Shown piece by piece: positions 16,020 to 25,458 of a DNA stretch of 34,050 nt. Source of the stretch: UBA5499 sp002426275 (GTDB lineage Bacteria; Bacillota; DTU084); assembly GCA_937888735.1 (NCBI GenBank), contig CALASN010000098.1, forward strand, positions 1-34,050, written 5' to 3'. Each line of letters starts with the position of its first letter. Within the stretch, counting starts at the first letter, position 1. The position numbers and the translations under genes are program-made. The notes beneath the pieces were generated by a model that saw only the letters and a program-made list of their open reading frames with translations, searched no databases and was not told the DNA's origin.

Positions 16020-18656
16020 TTAGTTTCGATTAAATACCAAAAGCTGCACGCTATAAGGACTCATGGTTAGGCTCCCTGAGATCGCGCTGCTGAAAAACGA
16101 GATATTTCCTTGCTCATAGTTTGTCTGTGCACCGCTGATTTCATAATTTAAAACCTGCCTACTAAAGGGATCTGACTCCGCTTTGGGTCCATTGAGCGTC
16201 GTTAACTTCACAACTTGTTCGTCGGCTGATTTATTGATGACCAGGATACAATATTGCTCTTGGTTCTGCGCTGCGAGGATCTCTACGAATTCATCGGAAC
16301 TTCTGGATGCGATCCGCTCAGCGCCCGCCAGATGCTTGTTGAGCAACATCAATAGATCCGCCGTCGGTCTAACCTCATTGTCCGCGCTGATCAGGCCAAA
16401 AGTGCCTCCGCCTTTAGAATGCCAAGTCAAAGCGATCTCATGATCCACATCTGCAAGATGTTTCAATACGCTGGCCATCCAGACAGCGCCCACGTTAGTC
16501 GCCCGACGCGGATCGTGATAGGGACGCCAGTCATAATTCATGTTGTATTCCGTAAGAGACATCTCAATATCTCGATCAGCTATGAACTGCCTAGCAGCTT
16601 CCCTGACGGCCAGGCTATCATGCCCAAATTCACCTGTACGCGCCATGAGAAGTTGCGTTGGTGTATCCACTGAACCTGTAGGATATTTATGCCAACTTAT
16701 AAAGTCTACATTGGGCGCGCAGTATTTAAGAAAGTCCTTGATAATGCCCACATCCGGATAGTTGAGAACAGGTCCTCCTACCTGCACATGCGGCGTTACC
16801 TTCTTTAGCAGAGGGGCAACCTCATTATAAAACAGCCACACAGAACGATCTTCCGCCACTCCGCGGCCATAAGGTTCGTTGAAAACCTGCCAATAATCAA
16901 TTGGATACTTCTTCTTATTCACAAGATAATCGGCCATCTGAGCCACTTTCTGCGCGTAAAGCTTTCGATCCTCTTCCTTGGTGAGATCCACCCAGGCTGG
17001 CGCTTGCGCGAAACAGAAAAGAATCCGCTGTCCTTGCCGATCATCTCTGTCAAAGGTACGATCCATTCCCACGGTAATGTCTTCGTAATTAGGCTCGGAT
17101 TCCTTGGTGGGGAAAATAGCTTCCATGCGGCCGCTGAGGTGCAAACGCACCAGTGACGGAGCTATTTTTGCCATGTAATTTTGATAGTCTCCATCCTTCA
17201 AAGGCGAACTTACCAATGCCTCCGTATCATTAGTCCCGAAAAGTCTTGGATCGATTTTCCCCTTAACTTGCCGGAAATCGGCAGTCAGATAGATGGTGCG
17301 GTCTATCCGGCTGTCTTTAGGCATTGCTTCCTTCATGCCGGTGAAAGTTCCCAAGCCCACAATAATGGGGACGCTTGCCGAGCCACTGCTGACGATATCG
17401 ATCCCCGCTATAGTTTCCTCTGGATAAGGATTCTCCCATTCCAACAGATAGAGGCGATAGGTAATTGTCCCTGAAAACCATTCCTTGACCATAACGGCAT
17501 CTGTGGCCTCAACTGGTTTTAAAATTCCCATCACAGATTCTCCGACTTTGATCGGTACGTCAACTTTAGCGCCATTGGCGTAATTAATCTGATAGGTCAT
17601 CAACAATTTTTCAAAATCAAGCCCGCCAAACTCGCCATGCACAAACACTAAACCCGCGGCTTTTCGTTCTACGGGTATGGTCACCATTTGAGGAAGCGTT
17701 TGGGCTTCCGGAGCTTTCGTGCTCCGCAAGGCGATCACGCCAACGCCGTTCTCCATAGGTTCAAGCTGAAATATGTAAGGGCCAAATTTGTTTTCCCCCG
17801 CAGCCAAATCCTTTGGATTGAAAAATCTCAGATTCCTTTGTTGCGGTTCGCTGCTCACATTGGCTGCCGTAAGCGGTAACGCTTGAAACCCTTCTCCGCG
17901 GAAAGCCGTCGCTAAGGTTTGCTGAGGCGCTTCCACTTCCACTGTATATGTGGCCTCGCCTAAAACCTTCCCTCCGACTGAGACTTGCACTGGAAATGAA
18001 TGCTGTCCAATACTGCTAGGATCTGTTTGCCAGAAAAATCTGCTGGCAGACGGGGTGACGCCAGATGGCAGAAAATCGGGATCTGTGGTGAACAAAACCG
18101 AATCTATAGCATATTCCTGCCCGGCCGGTCCAGCCATAATGGAAAAGTTAACCCCTAAAATTTCAGGATAATAGCCACCCAAGGCGATCCATTGGTACTG
18201 CGGAGAACTGCTCCAAACCCATTTTACTTCTTTATTTTCCGCATTCTTGAGACAAATCGCTCCCCCGCGCTTGCGGACCCAAAGATAATACATATCGTTG
18301 CTCCTGGGCAATCTTCCCTTAAAAAGGGTGGTGTAACTGGCCGTTTCCTGCTGAACCACGGCTTTACGCTCCGCTGCCTGTAAATCTTGCACCACCGGAG
18401 CAGATACGCCGGAATCGCTGGCTGGAAACGATAATAAAACTGCTGGCTGGACCTGCCTCTGCCCGGCAAATTCGTATAGAATGGCGACATTGCGCGGCAC
18501 CCGACCGGGATCGATGTCCACCTGGACAACATCGCCGGCTCGTACTTTTGCGGGTCCCATGACTTTCAATTGTGAAGAAGCGGTGCAGACGCTAAACAAT
18601 AACAAAGCAAAGGCAAAATGACAAATCCTTCTTTTGACATTAGCATCTTTGAGCAT
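16020..18656 (-). CDS. Secreted GH39-like (clan GH-A) glycosidase with lectin-like and extra beta-sandwich domains
   Basis: The 878-residue protein has a signal peptide (about 1-28), a divergent copy of the locus module (about 30-241: YYLWVRKRGGAICLKNAENK, VLFTTDPDFLP) and a second beta-rich region (about 250-440: FFNPKDLAAGENKFGPYIF, LLEWENPYPEETIAGIDIV) not present in the paralogue at 615-2642. The catalytic domain (about 455-876) carries YWQVFNEPYG with likely acid/base E594 and LTEYN with likely nucleophile E703; barrel strands include ILFCFAQAPAW and VDFISWHKYP. About half the residues of the catalytic domain match the paralogue by eye. ATG 18656 has a perfect AAGGAGG 7 nt upstream. It follows the importer genes directly, so it is probably the first extracellular enzyme of the locus. 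The substrate is unknown. Confidence 0.8.
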   Translation of the reverse strand: MLKDANVKRRICHFAFALLLFSVCTASSQLKVMGPAKVRAGDVVQVDIDPGRVPRNVAILYEFAGQRQVQPAVLLSFPASDSGVSAPVVQDLQAAERKAVVQQETASYTTLFKGRLPRSNDMYYLWVRKRGGAICLKNAENKEVKWVWSSSPQYQWIALGGYYPEILGVNFSIMAGPAGQEYAIDSVLFTTDPDFLPSGVTPSASRFFWQTDPSSIGQHSFPVQVSVGGKVLGEATYTVEVEAPQQTLATAFRGEGFQALPLTAANVSSEPQQRNLRFFNPKDLAAGENKFGPYIFQLEPMENGVGVIALRSTKAPEAQTLPQMVTIPVERKAAGLVFVHGEFGGLDFEKLLMTYQINYANGAKVDVPIKVGESVMGILKPVEATDAVMVKEWFSGTITYRLYLLEWENPYPEETIAGIDIVSSGSASVPIIVGLGTFTGMKEAMPKDSRIDRTIYLTADFRQVKGKIDPRLFGTNDTEALVSSPLKDGDYQNYMAKIAPSLVRLHLSGRMEAIFPTKESEPNYEDITVGMDRTFDRDDRQGQRILFCFAQAPAWVDLTKEEDRKLYAQKVAQMADYLVNKKKYPIDYWQVFNEPYGRGVAEDRSVWLFYNEVAPLLKKVTPHVQVGGPVLNYPDVGIIKDFLKYCAPNVDFISWHKYPTGSVDTPTQLLMARTGEFGHDSLAVREAARQFIADRDIEMSLTEYNMNYDWRPYHDPRRATNVGAVWMASVLKHLADVDHEIALTWHSKGGGTFGLISADNEVRPTADLLMLLNKHLAGAERIASRSSDEFVEILAAQNQEQYCILVINKSADEQVVKLTTLNGPKAESDPFSRQVLNYEISGAQTNYEQGNISFFSSAISGSLTMSPYSVQLLVFNRN

Positions 18657-18771
18657 TCGTATTCCTCCTTGAAGCTAGACCACCTATAATTGTGAGCCGC
18701 TTACTACCTGCAAGTAACAGCCGTCTCCTGCTTAAAGAATTACCTATAAATTTTAATTATCTTATTAAAAC

Positions 18772-20202
18772 TTACTTATAATAATCTTCCAATGGATTGA
18801 AATCCGGGAACCGGTAATCGGCCAAGCTGATTTTCCGCCCGTTTTTCCGTGCCAACTCAATCGCTGCCCGAAAAACCCTGTTTGCTTCCTCGGTCGCTTT
18901 TTTAAATGTCTCAGTAACGGGAACACCGCCTGTCCAGGAATCCTGGATTGCCTTTGCAAAACTATACTTAATAGAAGGCACCTTAGCTCGATATTCATCC
19001 AGATATACTGTTTCCGGATTGCGAAGCTCAGGGGCGGGTCCAATGAGCATTTGTTCATTTATTACGTCTATAACTTCCTTCAGCCGTGGATTTTTTAATA
19101 ACTTATTCGCCTCCGGATGAATCGACATGCCCAAATCGCCTTCAACAATAGCTTCGCCAAACTCTATGCTGCTGATGAACTTCAATATACGCCAAGCGGC
19201 GTCAGGATTCTTGCACTGATTTGACAGAAACCATGAACCGCCAGCAGTTGCCTGATAAACAGGTTTACTCAGAGCGCCTTGATTTGGTACAGGCAAAGGC
19301 GCCACTCCATAGTCTGCGTTAGGATATTTTTTCCACCCGGAAATATTCCATGTCCCACCGATAATCATGGCCGCGCGGTCGGTGGCGAAATACGCCCTTG
19401 CCTGTTCATCATTTAGCGACATGATCCCGGGGAAGATACTTTTATCCTCATTTAAAGCATATAAAAGCTTAAATGCTTCCTCATAACCTGGCTGCAGATA
19501 ATTATATTCGCCCTTTTTATAGTCCATCCCAGTGTCTCTGCCCGGAGCTCCCGCCAAAGCAGCCAAAAAGCCTACATTTCGCTCCCAAATGAAATCATTT
19601 TGTCCTCCCAAGATAAATCCATAGAATTTTCCGTTTCCAACCGCCGTAATCTTCTTAGCATATTCCCTGAATTCATCCCAAGTTGCCGGGGGGCTGTCCA
19701 GTCCTGCTTTTGCAAACAATCTCCTGTTCCAGAACAGCGGTTGGACTAAGGTTGTACTCCGGGATGCTATTGGGAATGAATAGACTTCTCCGTTTACTGT
19801 CACACAACCGTTAGGTGGAAATTGCTGGAGCCACTTTTTGTCTATGTAAGGCGTGAGCGGACGCAGCCATTCATCCGCAACCTGATAGACACTGACCGGA
19901 AGATATAACAGATCAGGGGCAGTGTTCCCTTTAAATGCTAATTGCACCACATTCGCATATTGCCCAACATTAAAAACCGAATGTTCAATCTTGATATCCG
20001 GATTTTCCTTCATAAATTTTTCAAACTGTTCATCGTAAACTTTCTGTTGTGCGATCAGGTGATCCCAAATTTTGATTACTATTTGTCCTTTCGACTTGCC
20101 GACTGTAGCCTTCGGTTTCGAGTAAATTAGCGCCGCGGCACAAATAACCGCTATCAAAATGACAACTGGCAAAATTTTCCCCCGGCCATTAAAAGCAACC
20201 AC
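18772..20202 (-). CDS. ABC sugar importer, extracellular solute-binding protein (family 1)
   Basis: A membrane-spanning N-terminal segment (ILPVVILIAVICAAALIY) is followed by the mature fold beginning IVIKIWDHLIAQQKVYDEQF, with FEKFMKENPDIKIEH, RPLTPYIDKKWLQQFPP and PATWDEFREYAKKI, as in MalE-like binding proteins of CUT1 sugar importers. The Cys in the hydrophobic segment lacks a small residue at -1, so this is not a normal lipobox; the protein may stay anchored by its uncleaved helix. I prefer GTG at 20202, with GGAAGGA 9 nt upstream; upstream ATGs at 20247, 20220 and 20211 are possible but have poorer spacing. The permease genes lie directly upstream. It would capture the oligosaccharide released outside the cytoplasmic membrane. 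Confidence 0.88.
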   Translation of the reverse strand: MVAFNGRGKILPVVILIAVICAAALIYSKPKATVGKSKGQIVIKIWDHLIAQQKVYDEQFEKFMKENPDIKIEHSVFNVGQYANVVQLAFKGNTAPDLLYLPVSVYQVADEWLRPLTPYIDKKWLQQFPPNGCVTVNGEVYSFPIASRSTTLVQPLFWNRRLFAKAGLDSPPATWDEFREYAKKITAVGNGKFYGFILGGQNDFIWERNVGFLAALAGAPGRDTGMDYKKGEYNYLQPGYEEAFKLLYALNEDKSIFPGIMSLNDEQARAYFATDRAAMIIGGTWNISGWKKYPNADYGVAPLPVPNQGALSKPVYQATAGGSWFLSNQCKNPDAAWRILKFISSIEFGEAIVEGDLGMSIHPEANKLLKNPRLKEVIDVINEQMLIGPAPELRNPETVYLDEYRAKVPSIKYSFAKAIQDSWTGGVPVTETFKKATEEANRVFRAAIELARKNGRKISLADYRFPDFNPLEDYYK

Positions 20203-20351
20203 ATCTATCATTCCTTCCATTAATTTCTCAGTCCAGCACAGAAACATTTTACTCGCTTAGATTCAATTTCCTACGTTGGTGACGCAGGACGTTTTAGACA
20301 AATTTCTGGATTCAATGGGGCAGATAGCGACATCCTTTAGCCGCTTAGTTC

Positions 20352-20367
20352 AGCGCCAATAAGCGCT
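20352..20367. other. Intercistronic stem-loop upstream of the binding-protein gene
   Basis: AGCGC (20352-20356) pairs with GCGCT (20363-20367) around a 6-nt loop in the 204-bp gap between permease and binding-protein genes. There is no T-run. Such hairpins often allow higher expression of the binding protein than of the permeases, but nothing here proves that. I see no convincing promoter in the gap. Confidence 0.35.
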
Positions 20368-20406
20368 ACCGCATTTGTGCCCGAAAGAGAAAGAACGACT
20401 GTCTAA

Positions 20407-21243
20407 TTATCCTTTCACCGCACCTGCAACGCCCTCGATGAAATAACGCTGTAAGCAAACGTACATCACAATAATTGGAATTAAAGAAATGCTTGCCGCA
20501 GCAGCCATCCCGACCCAGTCTGTGGAATATTCTCCGATAAATGAATACATTCCGACCCCAAGGGTTCTCAGTTCAGGCTTCCCAAGCGTGAACACTAAGG
20601 GGGTAAAAAAATCATTCCAGGAGCTCATGAATTGAAAAATGCTTACCGTTGCTATGATGGGTTTAACCATAGGTAACATTATTTGCCAAAAAATCCTGGG
20701 AAAATTAGCGCCATCTAATTTTGCAACTTCCTCCAACTCCTTTGGCAGCTGAGAGAATGCTCCCATGAAAAGCAAAACACCCATGGTATTAATACCGCCG
20801 ACCTGTGCCATCACAATTCCGGCTAAACTATCCAGCAATCCCATGCGGCGAATGAGCTCGAATATAGGGATAATCGTATAGCCTTTGGGCATAAACATCA
20901 TGGCCACAACCAATACCGCAAAGATATTCTTACCTGGAAATTTGTACCTGCCCAAAACATAACCTGATGTTGCCGTCAGAAATAGAGTGACCAAAACTCC
21001 CCAGAAGGTAACAATGACCGTATTCCAGAAGTAAACGCTGAAATTAGCCTGTTTCCAGGCGCGGATAAAATTTTCGAAACGAAACTGACTGGGAAGCAAC
21101 CTTAAACCTGAAGCGAACATTTCTTCTTCTGTCTTAAAAGAAGTGAATAACATCCAAAGGAAAGGGTAAATCCAAATCAGACAGACAACAATGAAAATGA
21201 TATGTAAAATCAAACTGTCAGTATTTAGCTTTCTCTTATTCAT
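20407..21243 (-). CDS. ABC sugar importer permease, MalG type
   Basis: Inner-membrane subunit of a carbohydrate importer of the CUT1 group. The 278 residues have about six hydrophobic helices and the EAA loop (about 168-195: KELEEVAKLDGANFPRIFWQ, then IMLPMVKP) that docks with the ATPase. The protein ends EGVAGAVKG, as MalG-like subunits do. ATG 21243 has GGAG about 8 nt upstream, and the gene begins 18 bp after the partner permease ends, so the two are probably cotranscribed. No ATP-binding subunit is encoded anywhere in the locus. Confidence 0.93.
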   Translation of the reverse strand: MNKRKLNTDSLILHIIFIVVCLIWIYPFLWMLFTSFKTEEEMFASGLRLLPSQFRFENFIRAWKQANFSVYFWNTVIVTFWGVLVTLFLTATSGYVLGRYKFPGKNIFAVLVVAMMFMPKGYTIIPIFELIRRMGLLDSLAGIVMAQVGGINTMGVLLFMGAFSQLPKELEEVAKLDGANFPRIFWQIMLPMVKPIIATVSIFQFMSSWNDFFTPLVFTLGKPELRTLGVGMYSFIGEYSTDWVGMAAAASISLIPIIVMYVCLQRYFIEGVAGAVKG

Positions 21244-21261
21244 CTGTTTTCTCCATCCAAT

Positions 21262-22176
21262 CTATAATTGGTGACCCTGACGTTCGGCATTGGATTTTTT
21301 AATCACAGCCCCCTGTATCAGCGCAATCAGCATCGTGGCGCAACCATAAATCACACCCGCCGCGCTTGCAAATCCATATCTGGGCACTCCCAGTTCCGTA
21401 CTGAACGCATAGCGGTAAATATATGTTGCCACAACATCAGTGGCATAAGCCGGACCGCCGTTTGTCATGACCTTGACCAAATCAAATACATTTAAGCTCC
21501 CCACAATAGCCAAAAGCAAAATTACGATTGCGATAGGTTTCAACAAAGGAGCTGTGATCCACCAAAACTGTTGAACTTTATTTGCTCCGTCTACCTTTGC
21601 CGCCTCATATATTTCCTGAGGGATCGACTGCAACCCTGCCAACCAATAAATGAGATTGTACCCGAATGTTTTCCAAATGCCGACTATAATTACTACAATC
21701 ATCGCAGTATTGAACCCGCCTAACCAGTTTACTGGCTCTTTGATGAAATTCAGCGCCGTCAGCAATTCGTTGACCACGCCGTTATAGGTACCGAAAATGA
21801 ACGACATGATAATGCCTACGATTGAGGTGGTAGTTACAACTGGGAGAAAGAGCAAAGTCCGATAAAACGTAGTCCCGCGCATCTGCGGATTATTAAGAAT
21901 AATCGCCCCGATTAAGGCCAAAGAAAGCTGAATCGGAACTACACCTAGCATATAAACAAAACTATTTTTAAATGCTTTCCAGAAATTTGCATCCGCAACT
22001 ACTTCTTTGAAGTTAGCCCAGCCGACAAAGTCAGTCAAAGGCTCCATTCCCGACCAATTGAAAAAAGAAATTACCCAACTTGACGCCACCGGATAAATGG
22101 TAAACAAACAAAATAATACCACCGTAGGCGCAAGAAAAGCATAACACCAAGCGTTCTCCTTAATCTGTTTAAGCAA
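21262..22176 (-). CDS. ABC sugar importer permease, MalF type
   Basis: Partner permease of the CUT1 importer, with six predicted helices starting WCYAFLAPTVVLFCLF and an EAA loop PQEIYEAAKVDGANKVQQFW followed by WITAPLLKP. The short N-terminus places it with LplB/UgpA-like subunits. A GTG at 22185 would abut the GGGAGG sequence, so I prefer TTG at 22176, which gives 9 nt spacing. The 192-bp gap upstream, after the response-regulator gene, is AT-rich. It is the natural place for a YesN-type activator site and promoter, but I could not identify one with confidence. Confidence 0.9.
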   Translation of the reverse strand: MLKQIKENAWCYAFLAPTVVLFCLFTIYPVASSWVISFFNWSGMEPLTDFVGWANFKEVVADANFWKAFKNSFVYMLGVVPIQLSLALIGAIILNNPQMRGTTFYRTLLFLPVVTTTSIVGIIMSFIFGTYNGVVNELLTALNFIKEPVNWLGGFNTAMIVVIIVGIWKTFGYNLIYWLAGLQSIPQEIYEAAKVDGANKVQQFWWITAPLLKPIAIVILLLAIVGSLNVFDLVKVMTNGGPAYATDVVATYIYRYAFSTELGVPRYGFASAAGVIYGCATMLIALIQGAVIKKSNAERQGHQL

Positions 22177-22368
22177 AATACTCACCCTCCCGCTGTGAAG
22201 AAGAAAATCCTCCTAATAGTAGCAACGACAAATGCTCTATGCTTTCTGAATCATCTGTTCCTTTAAAGGGCGTCAGACTGTATATGCTCTGTATATATTT
22301 TTGAAATCTTATTTTAATAATTCTTTAATCTGAATCCTTTCTCCTTTGGATAATCTTTCAATTCCTTT

Positions 22369-24000
22369 TCATCTATTTTTCTCGCATGCGTTTAAGCTGC
22401 TATTTAAATTGGACCCCCTATAGAAAGTAGGGGAAAACCCTACGATACGCTTAAAAGCGCGACTAAAATAAGCCGGATCATTAAAACCGACCTTATAGCC
22501 CACCTCGGAAACGACAAAATTGGGATCTTTCAGTAGCTCCTTTGCCTTTTCCATGCGCAAGTGCATGAGCTGATCGCTAAAGCTGGTGCCTGTGACTTCT
22601 TTGAAGATTGTACTAAAATAGCAGGGACTAATTCCCAGATAATTTGCCGCCTTATCTAGGGTCAGCTCTTCGGCAAAATGTTCCTCCAAAAACCGCTGGG
22701 CTTTCTCTATAATTATGTATTTTCTGGTTCCTCTTACGGAAATCACAGTGCCAACAAGCTGTTGAATCTGCTTCCGCAGCCAGGCTGTGAGTTGAACCCA
22801 ATTGGCTATCTCCATAAGTTCCCTAGTCATGGTGAGCTGCTCTTCAACTTTATTTGACTTTTTAATTCCTGATGTCGTCAGCAACCTTGTAGCCTTTAAG
22901 ATTATTTCTGAAGCCAACATCTTTCCCATATCCAATTCTACTTTATCCACAAAAAAAGACAAAAAACGTCCACTGAGCTTCAGCGATTTTTCTAAGTTAC
23001 CACTACGAATTGCAAGCAGCAATTGCTGTTCAAGATAGCTTGGGTATGAAATCGCATTTCCTTTTTCGCCAAGATCTTCATAGCAGATAATCGTATCTTC
23101 GCCGGAGTCGAAACTGGAAAGGGCGATCATCGCTTCCTCATATGACTTAGCTATCTCAAGTACGCTTGGACAGACGCCGCCAATGCCGGCAGAGAAAGAA
23201 AGAGCATATTTGGCCTGGAGCTCCTCTTGCAAAGCGGAGAGCAGTCTCAGCAGCTCATTGTGCCGCGTCTCGCCGGTGATTGGGACTGCGGCCACTCTGT
23301 AATTGGAGCCGCAGGAATCAGAAAGCAAAAGGTTGTTTGCAAAAAATTTTTTTAAGTTATTAACCAGATCGTTCCAGATCTCATGTCTGGATAGTTCATA
23401 CATTATGTAAGGCGCCTTTACCTGTTTACTCAGATCGGCTAATTTAAATACAACCACTGTGTTAGGAATTAGAGCTAGATTTAATAGCGACAAGCGCTCC
23501 TTAAAATGATCGTGAATTGTCTCAGACAGGCTGCCTTCAAGGAGATCATTAAAAAACCTGGTCCGGATGACGTCTAAATTAGTCTCCAATTCGTACTTCA
23601 ACTGCGCCAGTCTTTGTTCTTGCTGCGTTTCGGCTTCCAATTCACGCGCCGCTTGGGTCAGCGTTTTCAATAATTCATCTTGATCTATCGGTTTAAGCAG
23701 ATAAGCGGATGCTTTCCCTCGAATAGCTTCTTTGGCGTATTCAAAATCATCATGTGCCGTGAGAAAAATTATTTTTGCCTGGCTCAGGCTTTTGATTTCT
23801 TTGGCAGCGTCCAAACCGTTTTTATTAGGCATCCTGATATCCATCAGAATTAGATCCGGTTCCAACTCCTTTGCCTGGCTCACAGCCGCAAGTCCGTCCT
23901 TTGCCTCGCCTATAATTTCAAATTGGGTATTGCCTTCCAGCATAAGCCTAACCAGCTTACGATCCAAATCCTCATCATCTGCGACAAGTAACTTATACAT
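22369..24000 (-). CDS. YesN-type response regulator (REC plus AraC-family HTH)
   Basis: The 543-residue protein has an N-terminal receiver domain with acidic pocket D8-D9, phospho-acceptor D54 in LILMDIRMPN, T81 and K103. A long middle region (about 125-420) precedes a C-terminal AraC double helix-turn-helix (about 430-535: LTLDKAANYLGISPCYFSTI, VSEVGYKVGFNDPAYFSRAF). Members of this group activate adjacent sugar-uptake and glycosidase genes when phosphorylated by their YesM kinase. ATG 24000 is chosen because GGGGG lies about 6 nt upstream. It sits between its kinase gene and the ABC genes and is the probable activator of the whole downstream locus. Confidence 0.92.
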   Translation of the reverse strand: MYKLLVADDEDLDRKLVRLMLEGNTQFEIIGEAKDGLAAVSQAKELEPDLILMDIRMPNKNGLDAAKEIKSLSQAKIIFLTAHDDFEYAKEAIRGKASAYLLKPIDQDELLKTLTQAARELEAETQQEQRLAQLKYELETNLDVIRTRFFNDLLEGSLSETIHDHFKERLSLLNLALIPNTVVVFKLADLSKQVKAPYIMYELSRHEIWNDLVNNLKKFFANNLLLSDSCGSNYRVAAVPITGETRHNELLRLLSALQEELQAKYALSFSAGIGGVCPSVLEIAKSYEEAMIALSSFDSGEDTIICYEDLGEKGNAISYPSYLEQQLLLAIRSGNLEKSLKLSGRFLSFFVDKVELDMGKMLASEIILKATRLLTTSGIKKSNKVEEQLTMTRELMEIANWVQLTAWLRKQIQQLVGTVISVRGTRKYIIIEKAQRFLEEHFAEELTLDKAANYLGISPCYFSTIFKEVTGTSFSDQLMHLRMEKAKELLKDPNFVVSEVGYKVGFNDPAYFSRAFKRIVGFSPTFYRGSNLNSSLNACEKNR

Positions 24001-24102
24001 TGGCAACCCCCTTTTTACCTTTTTGTAACTATAATGAAAACATTCTCTTGCTTAGAAAAAAATCCCTTTGGAAGATCTTTCTTTTTCTTGCCAAATGATT
24101 CT

Positions 24103-25458
24103 CTACACTTCTTCAAGCAAAGGAAATACCATCAGTTGGTCTTGCTGCGTTTTATGGCTATCCGGAGAACAGATCCTAATTTGCACCTTAAATCCTCGTC
24201 CCCTGTTTGTAAAAATTCTCATCTGCAATCTCCGGTCATAAAAATGTTGGAGTCTTTTATAGACCAACTCAAGGCCTAAATGATTTGCTTCCTTTTTACT
24301 ATTTAGAATTTCTTTCAAGGTATCCGGTTCGTTCCCTTGCCCACTATCACTGACTTCGATCAAGATATCCCCTGCCTGCTCATAGGCGACGATCCTCACC
24401 AGCCCGCCTTTCCCATTTGGTTCTATGCCATGCAGCAATGCGTTTTCCACTAACGGCTGTAATGTCATAGCGGGAAGCTCCATTTCCCTGACCACAGGTT
24501 CCACATTGATGCTATAACGCAAGCGCTCACCAAAACGCTCCTTCTGGATCAATAAATACTTTTCTATCACATCTATCTCTGTAGAAAGAGTCACTAATTT
24601 CCCGGCAAATTTCAAGCCGTAACGCAAGATCGTTGAAAGAGCATTGACGATTTTCGTAACGCGCTTTGTTCCTTCATCAAAGGCAATTGCCGAGATCACA
24701 TTAAGAGTGTTAAAAAGAAAATGAGGGTTGATTTGAGCATGTAAGATCTTAATTTCTGCCTCGCGGAGGTTTCTCTCCAGCACCGCTTCCTTCTGATAAC
24801 GTTCCAGCAAGCTCTCCTGCTGTGCCGTAAAATCTCGCACCAATGTGAAGGAAGCTCCCTCTACTGCCATGCCCGCTAGTGCCACGATCAGCGCGCTGAT
24901 TAAGATGATCAGCACCGTATCCTGTGCCAGTTGATCTGATGCCTCAACCTTCCCGTTTGCCCGAACCCATGCCTGCTCCCTCACGCTTCGGGCTAAATTA
25001 ATTACGTTAGCCTGGAGAAACGCTAACCTCTCAATTTTTGCTTGCGGAACGCTGGCGCCTTCCAAATTAGCTATATTTTCTGTATATTCTCGTGTGGCTT
25101 GCTGTAACGAATTCACCGATTCTTCCAGCTCATGTTCCGGCAACCTGGCAAGGTTAGTCTGCAGTAAATCGTCAATTAAAATATGATCGATTATATTAGC
25201 AGCACCTTTAGCGTCTTGCAATCCTACTCCTGTATCAAAAAATTGCTGTAATGTTTGGGTAGCGAAATAGACATACTCATTGATAAGAGAACTGGTTTCC
25301 GCGATTATTATGTAGTTATCATTTACTTGCTTAATACTGTTGCTGATTCCTCTTATTTTGGTGGTAGCCAAAATTCCCATGGCGATTACCAATAAAATTA
25401 AAAAAATAGAGCCCGTCCGCAACCGATAAATAATCCTGGTACTACTGTTACGCTTCAT
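24103..25458 (-). CDS. YesM-type sensor histidine kinase
   Basis: A membrane sensor of 451 residues with helix 1 near 14-31, a mostly helical outer domain to about 178, helix 2 near 180-200, then a short linker. The His-kinase domain has phospho-acceptor H246 in AQINPHFLFNTLN. The ATPase domain has the N-box LVENALLHG (N339), VSDSGQG and the G-box-like HLGLELVYKRL. This is the LytS/YesM architecture typical of Bacillota carbohydrate loci. ATG 25458, with GGGAG upstream, is preferred over a GTG at 25467. It begins the co-directional run leading to the ABC and glycosidase genes. The ligand is unknown, probably an oligosaccharide or the loaded binding protein. Confidence 0.9.
   Translation of the reverse strand: MKRNSSTRIIYRLRTGSIFLILLVIAMGILATTKIRGISNSIKQVNDNYIIIAETSSLINEYVYFATQTLQQFFDTGVGLQDAKGAANIIDHILIDDLLQTNLARLPEHELEESVNSLQQATREYTENIANLEGASVPQAKIERLAFLQANVINLARSVREQAWVRANGKVEASDQLAQDTVLIILISALIVALAGMAVEGASFTLVRDFTAQQESLLERYQKEAVLERNLREAEIKILHAQINPHFLFNTLNVISAIAFDEGTKRVTKIVNALSTILRYGLKFAGKLVTLSTEIDVIEKYLLIQKERFGERLRYSINVEPVVREMELPAMTLQPLVENALLHGIEPNGKGGLVRIVAYEQAGDILIEVSDSGQGNEPDTLKEILNSKKEANHLGLELVYKRLQHFYDRRLQMRIFTNRGRGFKVQIRICSPDSHKTQQDQLMVFPLLEEV

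Noticed and set aside
22177..22368. Promoter or YesN-binding repeats before the ABC genes
   Set aside because: The stretch is AT-rich and several hexamers are partly promoter-like, but no pair with proper spacing or clear direct repeat stands out.
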